Both the position numbers and the translations under genes were made by a program. Below are positions 37,442 through 46,675 of a DNA stretch of 64,000 bases, in pieces; the first letter of the stretch is position 1, and each line of letters begins with the position of its first letter. The stretch spans positions 4,712 to 68,711 of the forward strand of contig JAEZLZ010000088.1 in NCBI GenBank assembly GCA_023415055.1, given 5' to 3'. Source of the DNA: Bacillota bacterium. Its GTDB lineage: Bacteria; Bacillota; Clostridia; Lachnospirales; Lachnospiraceae. The notes beneath the pieces were generated by a model, which saw only the letters and a program-made list of their open reading frames with translations, did not search any database and was not told the origin of the DNA.

Positions 37442-38734
37442 CTATAAAAAAATATTGCGAATATCATTATACATTACAAAAACCATTAATAACATCAGTA
37501 AAGCCATGCCAACCAGATGAACTATTGCTTCCTTCTCCTTTGGTACCGGTTTTCGACGGATTGCCTCAATCAGAATAAATACGATTCTACCACCATCCAG
37601 TGCCGGAAGCGGAAGAAGATTCATAACACCCAGGTTCGCACTTAACAGGATGCTAAACTGTGCCAAGGAAAGCAGGGTTGCATGAATACCATAATCCTTT
37701 GATTCCGAAACGATATCACCAACCACATTCACGATACCGACCGGTCCGGAGACCTCCTTCATACTAACCTTACCCATAATCAAATAACCAATACTTTTAA
37801 TTGTATTGACTATATTCAATTTTAGTTCATAAAAGCTGTATTTGACAACCTCAAGGGCATTTGCCTTTTCACGGTACTGATTATAGCTCCAGCCAAGACT
37901 ATATCCACTTTGAACCAGCAACGGTTTCACAGTAATCTCGCTCTCCTTACCGTCTCTTAGATAGGTCAAGGAGATCGGTGTCTCCGTAAGAGGGTTTTCG
38001 TCCAGATAATCTGCCAGATCCTGAGCTTTATTCACTTGAACTCCGTTAATACTTGTAATTACATCGCCAACCTGCACTCCGGCTTCTGCTAAAGGATACC
38101 CCTGCGCAACCGCTTCTAATACAGCCGTAGGATTTGTCGAAGTATAGGAACAGCCAAGCTGATACAGATCCTTGTAGATTGGTGTGATCGGCATGGTAAG
38201 TTCTTTGCCATCACGAAGTACAGTGACTTCGATTGGCTTCTCTGATAATTTATTGAAATAGAAATAATATTGAATGTCTCTGGCAAAATGAATCGGAGAT
38301 CCATTAATTTCCTTGATAACGTCTCCTGACTTTATGCCTGATTCCTCAGCCGGACCTCCGACACTCATCTTTTCAATATAGGGCTTATCAATACCTACAT
38401 CCCCAAGTACAACTAAAGCCAGCACAAATGCAAGAATGAAGTTAAAGAATGCACCAGCAACAATGACAGAGAATCTTGCCCAGACTCCCTTCTTATTAAA
38501 AGCACCTTCATCATCTACTGTTTCGTCCTCACCAAGCATCATGCAGGAACCGCCGAAGGGTAACAATTTCAGAGAATATCTGGTTCCTTTCCGAACAAAG
38601 CTGGCTATTCTTGGACCCATTCCGACAGAAAACTCGGTCACCGTAATTCCATTTCTCTTTGCAAGAAGAAAATGCCCAAGTTCATGGATGATTACGATTA
38701 CACCCAGTATTAAGACTGCTACAATTATATTCAT
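37442..38734 (-). CDS. rseP: RIP zinc metalloprotease RseP (site-2 protease)
   Basis: This is a membrane-embedded protease that cleaves membrane-bound regulators and leftover signal peptides. The zinc motif HELGH lies at 17-21 in the first transmembrane helix. Two PDZ-like regions follow (about 120-185 and 205-270, seen as GGPAEESGIKSGDVIKEING and PLAEAGVQVGDVITSING), and the third-ligand motif NLLPLPALDGGRIVF is near the C-terminus. The 430-residue length is usual for clostridial forms. Its place between dxr and ispG is the standard order in Gram-positives. Confidence 0.93.
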   Translation of the reverse strand: MNIIVAVLILGVIVIIHELGHFLLAKRNGITVTEFSVGMGPRIASFVRKGTRYSLKLLPFGGSCMMLGEDETVDDEGAFNKKGVWARFSVIVAGAFFNFILAFVLALVVLGDVGIDKPYIEKMSVGGPAEESGIKSGDVIKEINGSPIHFARDIQYYFYFNKLSEKPIEVTVLRDGKELTMPITPIYKDLYQLGCSYTSTNPTAVLEAVAQGYPLAEAGVQVGDVITSINGVQVNKAQDLADYLDENPLTETPISLTYLRDGKESEITVKPLLVQSGYSLGWSYNQYREKANALEVVKYSFYELKLNIVNTIKSIGYLIMGKVSMKEVSGPVGIVNVVGDIVSESKDYGIHATLLSLAQFSILLSANLGVMNLLPLPALDGGRIVFILIEAIRRKPVPKEKEAIVHLVGMALLMLLMVFVMYNDIRNIFL

Positions 38735-38820
38735 AAATATTTCATTCCTTTCTTTTCACGAAATTATGATGTAAAATAAATCAATACTATTTTCAAAGAT
38801 CCCACTTATCTTTGGTTACA

Positions 38821-39975
38821 TCATAATCCGGATTCCGTAAAGCCTCTTACAAAATCATATGTCTCTTGCTCTATGTTCAGAATTTCTTTTAACGTCGGAC
38901 TCATGATCAATTTATGGTGTTCCATTGCTTTCTCGATCAGAGTAGGAATCATTAGAAATTCAATCTTTCCCTTTAAAAATTCTGCAACTGCCCATTCATT
39001 GGCTGCATTATATACGGTTGGCATACTGCCGCCACATCTGCCGGCCTCATAGGCTAACTTAAGTCCAAAGAAGGTCTCCATATCAGGTTCCTCAAAGGTT
39101 AGCTGTTTTAGCTTAAAAAAATCCACACGTTCCCCAAGACTAGCTCTTCGTTCCGGATAGAATAATGCATATTGAATCGGAAGCTTCATATCCGGTACAC
39201 CAAGCTGAGCGATAATGCTTCCGTCAACATACTCAACCATAGAATGTATAATGCTCTGAGGGTGAACCACAACCTGAATCTGATCCAGACTCAGGTCAAA
39301 CAACCAGGCTGCTTCCATCACCTCAAGTCCTTTATTGACCATAGTAGCAGAATCAATGGTAATCTTCTGCCCCATTGACCAATTCGGATGCTTTAGGGCA
39401 TCCTTCGGAGTCTTTCCCTTCAGATCGTTTAGTTTCATACCACGAAACGGTCCGCCCGATGCTGTCAGAAGAATCTTATGGGCTTTCTTCTTCTCTTCAC
39501 CGTTCAGAGACTGAAAAATTGCACAATGTTCACTGTCAACCGGTAGTAAAGAGACTCCCTTTTCCTTGATCAAGGGCATGATAATATGCCCCGCCGTTAC
39601 CAAGGTCTCCTTATTTGCCAGGGCAATATTCTTACCGGCCTTAATTGCCTCGATCGTCGGCTGAATACCAATCATACCCACCATGGCTGTAACTAATGTG
39701 TCCATCTCCTGAAGGGTTGCACATTCGAGTAGTCCTTCCATTCCGGTAACTACTTTAACCGGGATGTCCTTCACCTTGTCTTTCAGAAGCTTTGCTTTAT
39801 CCTCCCGAAAGACGCAAACAAGGTTCGGCAAAAATTCGCGAACCTGTCTCTCCAAAAGCTCTATATTACTATCAACCGCAAGAGCGGTAATCTTCAAATC
39901 TCTATTTTCTCGTACGATGTCCAGCGTCTGAGTTCCGATGGAGCCTGTTGATCCGAGAATTCCTATCTTCTTCAT
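38821..39975 (-). CDS. dxr: 1-deoxy-D-xylulose 5-phosphate reductoisomerase
   Basis: Dxr makes 2-C-methyl-D-erythritol 4-phosphate using NADPH, the committed step of the MEP pathway. The sequence opens [20 protein letters not shown] and carries the metal-binding and substrate motifs [13 protein letters not shown] (about 146-158), [10 protein letters not shown] and [13 protein letters not shown] (about 210-222). I start at 39975, with GGAGG 5 nt upstream; a TTG four codons earlier is less likely. The length of 384 residues is normal. Confidence 0.96.
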   Translation of the reverse strand: MKKIGILGSTGSIGTQTLDIVRENRDLKITALAVDSNIELLERQVREFLPNLVCVFREDKAKLLKDKVKDIPVKVVTGMEGLLECATLQEMDTLVTAMVGMIGIQPTIEAIKAGKNIALANKETLVTAGHIIMPLIKEKGVSLLPVDSEHCAIFQSLNGEEKKKAHKILLTASGGPFRGMKLNDLKGKTPKDALKHPNWSMGQKITIDSATMVNKGLEVMEAAWLFDLSLDQIQVVVHPQSIIHSMVEYVDGSIIAQLGVPDMKLPIQYALFYPERRASLGERVDFFKLKQLTFEEPDMETFFGLKLAYEAGRCGGSMPTVYNAANEWAVAEFLKGKIEFLMIPTLIEKAMEHHKLIMSPTLKEILNIEQETYDFVRGFTESGL

Positions 39976-40112
39976 TCGAACCTCCAAAAATCTTTATGAA
40001 TAGACTTTATTCCAAAAAAATATCCTTCTTCATATCAATACTATACCCCAAGCGGTCTATAAAATCAAATGATCCATAAAAATTTCATAATTAGCGAGAA
40101 AGCAATCATCAA

Positions 40113-40910
40113 TTAAAGCATTGTTGCAAGGTAGAATACGATAGGCGCGGTAAATATGATACTGTCAAAGCGATCCAAAATGCCACCGTGACCTGGAATG
40201 AGATTACCATAATCCTTAATATTATGGTTTCTTTTAATCGCAGAAGCAGCCAGATCCCCAATCTGTGAGATAACACTGGAGGCTGCTCCAATGATAGCAA
40301 AAATTAATTGTGGATTCTGGATTTCTGTAATCTGCCAGCGAATTACTGTAGCATATAAAAATCCCAGTAAGGCAGCTCCGACAATTCCGCCGACACACCC
40401 CTCAAGAGTCTTCTTCGGGCTTAGTTTTGGAGCAAATTTATGTTTACCGAGCAGCATGCCAACAGCATAAGCACAGGTATCCGACCCCCAGGCTCCGATA
40501 AATATCAGCCAAACCAGCCAGGCTCCATCCTCCAGAATGCGGACCTGATATATGTAGCTTAGCATAATGCTGACATAAAAGAGACCGAAAAAGGCCACTG
40601 TAACCTGTTCTGTTGAATACTTTGGGAAGCTGAAAACATAAGCAAACATTAAAAGCATCAGGAAAAAGATAAATAACATCATCTGATATTTTGCCAATTC
40701 CTGATAAATCAGCACATAAAAGATCAATCCGCCGGTATAGCCCAGGATTCCAGGGAAGGAACGATTTATATTCACTATTTTATACAGCTCATACAAACCA
40801 ATCATCGAAATAACCAATAATACGGAAAATAATAAATTGCCTCCCAGAACGACCACAGCAATTGTGATAGCCAATAAAATAATACCGCTGATTAATCTTG
40901 TCCTAAACAT
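40113..40910 (-). CDS. cdsA: Phosphatidate cytidylyltransferase CdsA
   Basis: CdsA makes CDP-diacylglycerol from phosphatidate and CTP, the branch point of phospholipid synthesis. The 265-residue polytopic membrane protein ends with the family signature SAIKRNHNIKDYGNLIPGHG followed by GILDRFDS (about 219-247), which carries the metal-binding Asp and Lys residues. A GGGGGT ribosome binding site lies 6 nt before the ATG. It lies between uppS and dxr, as in most Firmicutes. Confidence 0.95.
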   Translation of the reverse strand: MFRTRLISGIILLAITIAVVVLGGNLLFSVLLVISMIGLYELYKIVNINRSFPGILGYTGGLIFYVLIYQELAKYQMMLFIFFLMLLMFAYVFSFPKYSTEQVTVAFFGLFYVSIMLSYIYQVRILEDGAWLVWLIFIGAWGSDTCAYAVGMLLGKHKFAPKLSPKKTLEGCVGGIVGAALLGFLYATVIRWQITEIQNPQLIFAIIGAASSVISQIGDLAASAIKRNHNIKDYGNLIPGHGGILDRFDSIIFTAPIVFYLATML

Positions 40911-40948
40911 AGTCTACCCCCAAAATGAGATAATAATGAATTGCTTAT

Positions 40949-41665
40949 TTATGCTAAACCACCGAATTTTCTGGTTCTGCTGCTGTAATATTCCACTGCT
41001 TTGGTTAATTCCTTCTTATCAAAATCCGGCCAAAGCACTTCCGTAAAATAGAACTCGGTATATGCCATCTGCCAGAGAAGGTAATTTGAAAGTCTCTGTT
41101 CACCGCTGGTGCGAATGAGAAGATCCGGATCCGGAATGTCCTTGGTATCAAGATAACTTTCAAATACTGTTTCATCTATAGTATCAATATTAATGATATT
41201 CGATTTTACATCTTTGGCCAGAGCCTTAGCAGCACGAAGCAGCTCATCTCTCCCGCCGTAATTGATCGCTACCTGAAAGTTCAGCCCGGTATTATTTTTA
41301 GACGCCTCTTCCAAAGCCACGATGCTTTTCTTTATCTCCTCAGATAATCTGGAGGTATCACCGATAACGCGAACTCTCATATTGTTCTTGGCACTTGTCT
41401 TAATACTTGTCTCCAGATAGGTCCCAAGAAGCTTCATAAGTGCGTCAATTTCCTCCTGAGGACGCATCCAGTTTTCAGTTGAGAATGCATATACCGTCAA
41501 ATACTTAATTCCCATCTTATATGCTATTTCGCAGATTTTTTCCACGTTCTTGCTGCCTTGGGTATGTCCGTAATTTCTCGGCATTTTTCGTTTCTTAGCC
41601 CAACGGCCGTTCCCATCCATTATGATAGCCACATGATTCGGGACGTTCCACTCATTCTCTTGCAT
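40949..41665 (-). CDS. uppS: Undecaprenyl diphosphate synthase UppS
   Basis: This is a cis-prenyltransferase that adds isopentenyl units to farnesyl diphosphate and gives the C55 lipid carrier used by peptidoglycan and by the polysaccharide locus at 632-21848. The signature HVAIIMDGNGRWAKKR lies near residues 11-26 and the second one, RTSGEQRLSNYLLWQ, near 187-201. I start at 41665 (AGGAG 7 nt upstream); a GTG nine codons earlier has no ribosome binding site. The length of 238 residues is typical. Confidence 0.95.
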   Translation of the reverse strand: MQENEWNVPNHVAIIMDGNGRWAKKRKMPRNYGHTQGSKNVEKICEIAYKMGIKYLTVYAFSTENWMRPQEEIDALMKLLGTYLETSIKTSAKNNMRVRVIGDTSRLSEEIKKSIVALEEASKNNTGLNFQVAINYGGRDELLRAAKALAKDVKSNIINIDTIDETVFESYLDTKDIPDPDLLIRTSGEQRLSNYLLWQMAYTEFYFTEVLWPDFDKKELTKAVEYYSSRTRKFGGLA

Positions 41666-41849
41666 CCGTTTTCTCCTATTCTTATTCACCAATCCGAAAT
41701 AGTGTATCCAATATAATACACCTTCTAACAGGCCTTCCCTGATTCATATCAAGTACGCCTTTGGGTACTTGTGTCAGAGGCTTTATCTCTGCTGGAGATA
41801 GGACTCCCACCGAGACTAAATAAGCTTAATACTATGATAAGCGGGAGTT

Positions 41850-41935
41850 TTCTACGACTAGATAAAAGGGTGTCTCAAAAGAAGACTTTATTCATCCTCA
41901 ATCATCTTGTCATGAATAAGACTTTTGAAACACCC
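41850..41935. repeat. Palindromic repeat between uppS and frr
   Basis: GGGTGTCTCAAAAG at about 41868-41881 plus TTTATTCAT pairs with ATGAATAAGACTTTTG and AAACACCC (41912-41935). The loop contains ATCTTGTCATGAATAA (41904-41919), a 16-mer that recurs exactly at 51030-51045 and in part near 54676-54688. No gene lies in the 41666-42005 gap. Confidence 0.55.
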
Positions 41936-42005
41936 ACAAGTTACGCTAAATCCCTGATAAAATCTCTTATCCGTCAGTACCTTCAAAGATTTGGCATCCT
42001 CAATA

Positions 42006-42560
42006 TTATACAGTAAGAATTTCCTTTGATTTATCTTCCATAATTCTGTCAACTTCAGCAATATAATGATCTGTTATCTTCTGCACGTTATCTTCCAGAT
42101 GCTTAAATTCATCTTCCGATATCTCACTTGCCTTATTTTGTTTCTTGAACAGTTCATTCGCATCACGTCGGATATTTCTTATAGCAACTTTTGCAGCCTC
42201 TGCCTTTTTCTTTACATCCTTAACGAGTTCTTTTCTTCTTTCCTCAGTTAATTCCGGAAATACAAGGCGAATGATCTTTCCGTCATTGCTCGGTGTTAAT
42301 CCCAAATCCGAATTAATGATTGCTTTCTCGATTTCTCTGATTAATTTACTCTCCCAAGGCTGAATTTGAATGACTCTTGCCTCAGGCACCGAGATATTGG
42401 CTACCGACTGGAGTGCGGAAGGCTGTCCATAATAATCCACTCTAAGTTTATCTAAAAGATGAGGATTTGCTCTGCCCGCACGAATTGTGGAATACTCTTC
42501 TTTTAATGTCTCCACCGTTTTAATCATTTTTGTACTGAATTGTTCTAGCTTTGCATCCAT
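42006..42560 (-). CDS. frr: Ribosome recycling factor
   Basis: The product releases ribosomes from mRNA after termination, together with EF-G. It has 184 residues of mostly alpha-helical sequence. Family motifs include RAGRANPHLLDKLRVDYYG (about 29-47) and the C-terminal helix HYIAEVDRIMEDKSKEILTV. I use the second ATG at 42560, since GGAGGG lies 6 nt before it and abuts the first one. It lies directly downstream of pyrH, as in most Firmicutes. Confidence 0.96.
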   Translation of the reverse strand: MDAKLEQFSTKMIKTVETLKEEYSTIRAGRANPHLLDKLRVDYYGQPSALQSVANISVPEARVIQIQPWESKLIREIEKAIINSDLGLTPSNDGKIIRLVFPELTEERRKELVKDVKKKAEAAKVAIRNIRRDANELFKKQNKASEISEDEFKHLEDNVQKITDHYIAEVDRIMEDKSKEILTV

Positions 42561-42599
42561 TTTCATCCCTCCATTATTATTCCATCATTTTATCTTATC

Positions 42600-43304
42600 T
42601 TATATCGTGATTTTTGTACCATCAGATTGACCCCTAGCTGCTCTTATAATGCTAGCTTCTTCGGATAATCCGAATAAGAGAATCGGCATCTTATTCTCGA
42701 TGCACAAAACTGTTGCGGTCATATCTATTACTCCTAATTTTTTATCTAAAACTTCTTGTAAAGCAATCTCAGTGAATTTCTTAGCATCTTTATTCTTCTT
42801 TGGATCACTGTCATATACTCCATCAACCGCTCTAGCCATGAGAATTATATCACAGTCAAGCTCCACCGCACGAAGAACGGTTGCAGTATCTGTTGAGAAA
42901 TATGGATGACCGGTTCCTCCTGCCAGGAAGGCAACACCACCCTGCTTCATACAATCTACTACTTGATCCTTAGAGAATAAATCTGTCATGCTTCCGCAAG
43001 CAAAGGGAGTATAAACCTTTGTCTTCATGCCGACATGACGGAATATTTCAGAAACATAGATACAGTTCATTACTGTCGCCAACATACCGATCTGATCTGC
43101 TTTGGTTCGGTCAATTGTCTCACTGGTTCTACCTCTCCAGAAGTTGCCGCCGCCGATGACGATACTCACCTGAATACCATCCTCAACTAATTGCTTTACC
43201 TGTTTCGCCACTGCGATACATGTTTCCTCACAAAAACCGGTTTTCTTATCTCCTGCTAAGGCTTCTCCACTTAATTTAAGCAGAACTCTTTCATATGCTT
43301 TCAT
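42600..43304 (-). CDS. pyrH: UMP kinase PyrH
   Basis: This amino-acid-kinase-fold enzyme phosphorylates UMP to UDP. It has 234 residues with VLLKLSGEALAG near the N-terminus, VIGGGNFWRGR (about 50-60) and the phosphate-binding AGGTGHPYFSTDTAT (about 127-141). GGAGG lies 6 nt before the ATG. The usual upstream neighbours rpsB and tsf are not here; the next gene upstream is a bactofilin. Confidence 0.96.
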   Translation of the reverse strand: MKAYERVLLKLSGEALAGDKKTGFCEETCIAVAKQVKQLVEDGIQVSIVIGGGNFWRGRTSETIDRTKADQIGMLATVMNCIYVSEIFRHVGMKTKVYTPFACGSMTDLFSKDQVVDCMKQGGVAFLAGGTGHPYFSTDTATVLRAVELDCDIILMARAVDGVYDSDPKKNKDAKKFTEIALQEVLDKKLGVIDMTATVLCIENKMPILLFGLSEEASIIRAARGQSDGTKITI

Positions 43305-43445
43305 AGTAATCCTCCAATTTGTTTACAAGATCATTATAGTTCATGAAGAAAGGGGGTATTGCTTTGGAATATTCAGATCCTTTTGATAGTTTTATTTCTA
43401 CTCATACAGGCACCTCATGATGTTTTATCATAAAAACTGAACCAG

Positions 43446-43552
43446 GTGTCAAAAGCATCAAAGGTGCTTTCCGTGTATAAAGTATTGCGATACAAACTTG
43501 TTTGTAATAGCAATACTTTATACACGGAAAATGTGCGAAGCACTTTTGACAC
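43446..43552. repeat. Large cruciform element upstream of pyrH
   Basis: The outer arms GTGTCAAAAG/CTTTTGACAC (43446-43455, 43543-43552) enclose perfect 19-bp arms (43470-43488 and 43510-43528, core CCGTGTATAAAGTATTGC). The 21-nt loop is itself a TACAAAC-TT-GTTTGTA hairpin. The 107-bp element folds almost completely on either strand and lacks a T-run. The rest of 43305-43795 holds no gene that I can support. Confidence 0.7.
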
Positions 43553-43795
43553 TATAATCCTATCTAATCCTATTTTACCCTATCCTTTTCTTCCTATGAT
43601 TTTTGGCCATCAGAAATTGTGTCAAAATCATATACAAAACATTCTATAATAATTTACCACAAAACAAATCGTATTTCCATACCCAATTAATATATATTTA
43701 TACCGTTGAAAAGATTACCTGTTCTGAAGCACAGCGGTCCACATGTACCAGGAAACTCCATGCCCTTATTCAAAGCATTCTTATCAATTTGAGAA

Positions 43796-44662
43796 TTACT
43801 CAAAGATATTATCTACGTCAACTTCGGAGTAGCTTAAGGAACAGAAGCCTTCAATTACTGCACCATTATTGATCTGAACAGATTTCGCTTTGATATTTCC
43901 TTTAATAATTGCGGTGGAATCAATTACAATCGGTCCATTGACATCGATCTCACCCTTAACCGCACCCGCAATCACACCTGAGGTAGCTACAATATCACCG
44001 ATAATAACGGTTCCCAGTCCAACCTTCACGCTGCCTTCACTCGTGATACTGCCCTCAAGACGCTCTGTATTTACATAGACCTCTGCAGCGGAGGAATTAC
44101 CTGTAATCTTGCCTGTAATGGATAATTTACCAAGACATTCCACATCACCGGAGATTGTTCCATTAATCTCTAGAGAACCATCGGATGAGATACTTCCGTT
44201 GATTGTAGTTCCCTTAGTAATCACCGTCACTTCATCATCATTAGCAATGGATGCCGCATGTAATTTTGAAACAGGTTTCTCCATTGTATCAGCAGCACTC
44301 TCTGCTTCCTCATCTGCATTTAAAGCTTCCAATAACTCAAGATCCACATTATCATCCATGTTTTCGTCCTCTTCTTCCTCTAATTCTAATGTATTTTCTT
44401 CAAAATCAGTCTCCTCGGATTCCTCGGTAAACTCATCCTCCTCAGAAACCTCAGCGCTGTTCAAGCCCTCTGTCTCGTCCCCGGCAAACTCTTCAAGCCA
44501 TTCCTTCATTTTCTCGTTATCCGATACCTCATCTGAACTAATGTCTTCTGTATCTAACGTGTTTACGATTTGGTCCTGTGCTTCTGCGTTAGCTTCCTCC
44601 TCCGGTAATAATTCATTTACCGCTTGTGATAAGTCTTCTCTGAAATCCTTAAAAAAACCCAT
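43796..44662 (-). CDS. Bactofilin-like polymer-forming protein
   Basis: The first about 135 residues are strongly acidic and disordered (runs such as ELEEEEDENMDDNVDLELLE). The rest is a right-handed beta-helix of the bactofilin family (DUF583) with the rhythm VITKGTTINGSISSDGSLEI, then TISGDVECLGKLSITGKI and further GD-x-VA/IKG turns to about residue 275. Bactofilins polymerise without nucleotide and organise cell shape and wall enzymes. The long acidic N-terminus is unusual for the family, which normally has only a short tail. A wall polysaccharide deacetylase is encoded just upstream, which fits a role in envelope organisation. Confidence 0.82.
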   Translation of the reverse strand: MGFFKDFREDLSQAVNELLPEEEANAEAQDQIVNTLDTEDISSDEVSDNEKMKEWLEEFAGDETEGLNSAEVSEEDEFTEESEETDFEENTLELEEEEDENMDDNVDLELLEALNADEEAESAADTMEKPVSKLHAASIANDDEVTVITKGTTINGSISSDGSLEINGTISGDVECLGKLSITGKITGNSSAAEVYVNTERLEGSITSEGSVKVGLGTVIIGDIVATSGVIAGAVKGEIDVNGPIVIDSTAIIKGNIKAKSVQINNGAVIEGFCSLSYSEVDVDNIFE

Positions 44663-44700
44663 TCGTTAAATACCTCCCTGTTTCTTGGTTTAATTCACGA

Positions 44701-44733
44701 CAATAGAAAGTTCGCGAAGCGTGCTTTCTATTG
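44701..44733. terminator. Hairpin at the end of the deacetylase gene
   Basis: CAATAGAAAG (44701-44710) and CTTTCTATTG (44724-44733) form a perfect 10-bp stem with a 13-nt loop. It overlaps the stop codon of the deacetylase gene. No T-run follows, so stopping transcription is uncertain; it may protect the 3' end of the mRNA. Confidence 0.45.
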
Positions 44734-45873
44734 TATGATTGTATCGGCTTTAATCATTTGAATCGGTGTAACTTCCTCATTTAATGGCAGTATCTGAGCA
44801 CTCTCTGATGTCAAAATATCGAGCAATCCTGGCAGCGAATCTACCGTGGATTGCTTGGTTTGCGAATCGTGCATCAGAACGATGGAATTATCCTTGAAAG
44901 CAACACCATCAATCACATTTTGAATCAACTGATCCTTTGTATATACGTCGCCTGTGGCATCCCCGTTCAATACATTCCAATCAAAATAAACAATTCCGGC
45001 TTTATTCAGATATCGAATGAATTCCTCCATTCCATTCTTATTCACCATATTGTCGCTTCCCCCCGGAAAACGGAAAATAGAAGGCTTGTACCCAGTAGTA
45101 TCATATAACAATTTCCATAGTTTTGTAAAGTCCTTCTCAAAATCTTCTACGGAATTATAAATTTTTGAGTACTGGTGGGAATAGGAATGCATGCCTAACG
45201 TATGACCATCCTCTACGATTCTCTGATAAAGTTTTTTTGACTGCTCATCTGTCTTACCAATCACAAAGAAGGTTGCCTTCACCTTATATTTTGCGAGTAT
45301 ATCCAAGATATCATCAGTATAAATACTGGGACCATCATCGAAGGTTAGGTATACCTTCTTATTTGCATATGTACCTTGTTTACTGTTACTATTTTCGTCA
45401 ATCGTATCCTTTCGTAATGAATTGCCTTCCTTACGATCAGAAACGGTTTGCTCCCCCTCATCCTTAGGAGTCGCTTCATTAGGCTCTTCGATTGATGCCG
45501 ACTCGAGTTCTGTATCCATCTTATTCATATCTTCAACCATCGGAAGAACATGAGCGGTTTCCGGAGAAGTCGTATGTCCGTAACGATCGATTATATTATC
45601 TTGTTTCTCAGCGGCGAAAGCATATACTTCACCGTTCTGATTCTGATAACTTAATCCATACTGACCATGCAGACCAACCAAATCGTCAACCTGTTTTTGG
45701 AGTCTGCTTACCTGCTGGCCTAATATAATACAGCATATTGATGGTAAAATCAGTAATAAGATGACTATAATAACAATAGCTGTCTTTATTCTATTTACTC
45801 GTTTTCTTCTATTATCACAGCCATTGCTGTTATTACCATTATTTATATCCGAATTATTTCTATTAATTGGCAA
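44728..45873 (-). CDS. Membrane-anchored polysaccharide deacetylase (NodB domain)
   Basis: The 381-residue protein has an N-terminal membrane anchor (about 27-50) after a basic Asn-rich stretch, a polar linker (about 95-170) and a carbohydrate esterase 4 domain. The CE4 motifs are all visible: TFDDGPS (catalytic Asp and metal Asp), HSYSH (metal His pair), RFPGGS, DWNVLNGD and VLMHDS. It should remove N-acetyl groups from peptidoglycan or another wall glycan outside the cell. The start is a TTG with a strong AGGTGGAG ribosome binding site. A short coiled coil (about 50-65) follows the anchor. Confidence 0.88.
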   Translation of the reverse strand: MPINRNNSDINNGNNSNGCDNRRKRVNRIKTAIVIIVILLLILPSICCIILGQQVSRLQKQVDDLVGLHGQYGLSYQNQNGEVYAFAAEKQDNIIDRYGHTTSPETAHVLPMVEDMNKMDTELESASIEEPNEATPKDEGEQTVSDRKEGNSLRKDTIDENSNSKQGTYANKKVYLTFDDGPSIYTDDILDILAKYKVKATFFVIGKTDEQSKKLYQRIVEDGHTLGMHSYSHQYSKIYNSVEDFEKDFTKLWKLLYDTTGYKPSIFRFPGGSDNMVNKNGMEEFIRYLNKAGIVYFDWNVLNGDATGDVYTKDQLIQNVIDGVAFKDNSIVLMHDSQTKQSTVDSLPGLLDILTSESAQILPLNEEVTPIQMIKADTIIQ

Positions 45874-46155
45874 AGCTCCACCTCTAGTTCAGATTCTCTA
45901 AATCATTTTATCACAACTCGAGTAGAAAAAAAACTCATTTTCTTAAAAAGCCACAAATATGTATGATAAGAATTACCTATATACAGGGCTTACCCATTCC
46001 TTTGACAATTTCGATGCCTACTTTGCAGGCATTGCCTGACTGTGGGCTGCGAAGTAACTACTTCCAAATACATTTATGCGTTTTTCTGCTGAAGTGTGCC
46101 TCTTGACAAGAGTTCTTCTATGTAATGGGAAGCATTTTTCTCTAATACACAAAAA
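45874..46155. other. Intergenic region with structured stretch
   Basis: No gene is supported. At 46021-46054 CTTTGCAG and CTGCGAAG enclose a smaller AGGCATTGCCT palindrome, and GATGCCTA just before can pair with AGGCAT instead. It does not match a riboswitch consensus that I know. Confidence 0.3.
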
Positions 46156-46194
46156 AGTAAGGTAATCTACAAATATGCAGTAGATCACCTTACT
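46156..46194 (-). terminator. Terminator after the DUF6273-like remnant
   Basis: AGTAAGGTGATCTAC and GTAGATTACCTTACT (minus strand) form a 15-bp stem with one mismatch, followed by TTTTTT. It stands just downstream of the gene remnant at 46237-46437, so it once ended that gene. Confidence 0.75.
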
Positions 46195-46236
46195 GGATAC
46201 AAAATGTTAGCATATGTTGTTGCTGATTATTCCCTT

Positions 46237-46437
46237 CTATTCTATCTCCAGCCACAAAGCAGGACGAACGCCGCCTGCACAGAAACCATCGCTTATGTTG
46301 CCCTTTAATATATTGTTGCCATGAATACCTATGTCACCGTTACCGTGGATATACACTGCTTTCACATTTACACGTCCGGGCGATCGAAGCCACCACCAGG
46401 TTAATATTAACCAATAGTCACATGCATTTATGAAGAT
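46237..46437 (-). pseudogene. C-terminal remnant of a DUF6273-type protein
   Basis: A minus-strand frame opens after a TAA at 46438-46440 and runs about 66 codons to a TAG at 46237. It contains WWWLRSPGRVNVKAVYI, then GNGDIGIHGNN, and ends AGGVRPALWLEIE. The WLRSPG and GVRPALWL motifs are characteristic of the C-terminus of DUF6273 domains, common in surface proteins of Lachnospiraceae. There is no start codon with a ribosome binding site and the N-terminal part is missing, while the terminator remains. It is therefore a truncated gene. Confidence 0.65.
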
Positions 46438-46481
46438 TTAGCACTTTTAAGTTGCATAATTTAATTTCACAAAAAGCAGCT

Positions 46482-46527
46482 TAGGGTAGCATAAAGAATG
46501 CTGCCCTAGAAATAGAGCGGCATTCTT
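46482..46527 (-). terminator. Overlapping alternative hairpins downstream of DUF5305 gene
   Basis: TAGGGTAGCA with TGCTGCCCTA (46482-46508) and AAGAATGCTGC with GCGGCATTCTT (46494-46527) share bases, so only one can form at a time. On the minus strand a TTTTTG run follows the first one. The most likely role is termination after the DUF5305 gene. Confidence 0.5.
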
Positions 46528-46675
46528 AAAAAACATTATATATTTTTAATTGTCTACTTGACGGGAAGCACACAATTAAGTGCTACAGTCCCTTAACATA
46601 TACTTCAGATTACTTCGACCATTCAACTTCCTTAAGTCCTCGTTCTTGAGAGGAAGGAATGGTAAAGCGTCACCT

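Noticed and set aside
44109..44669. Long serine-rich frame on the plus strand
   Set aside because: It mirrors the Glu-rich codons of the bactofilin on the opposite strand and has no ribosome binding site.
45980..46155. Cyclic-di-GMP or other riboswitch
   Set aside because: Local palindromes exist but no known aptamer consensus could be matched, and no gene starts close downstream in the right direction.
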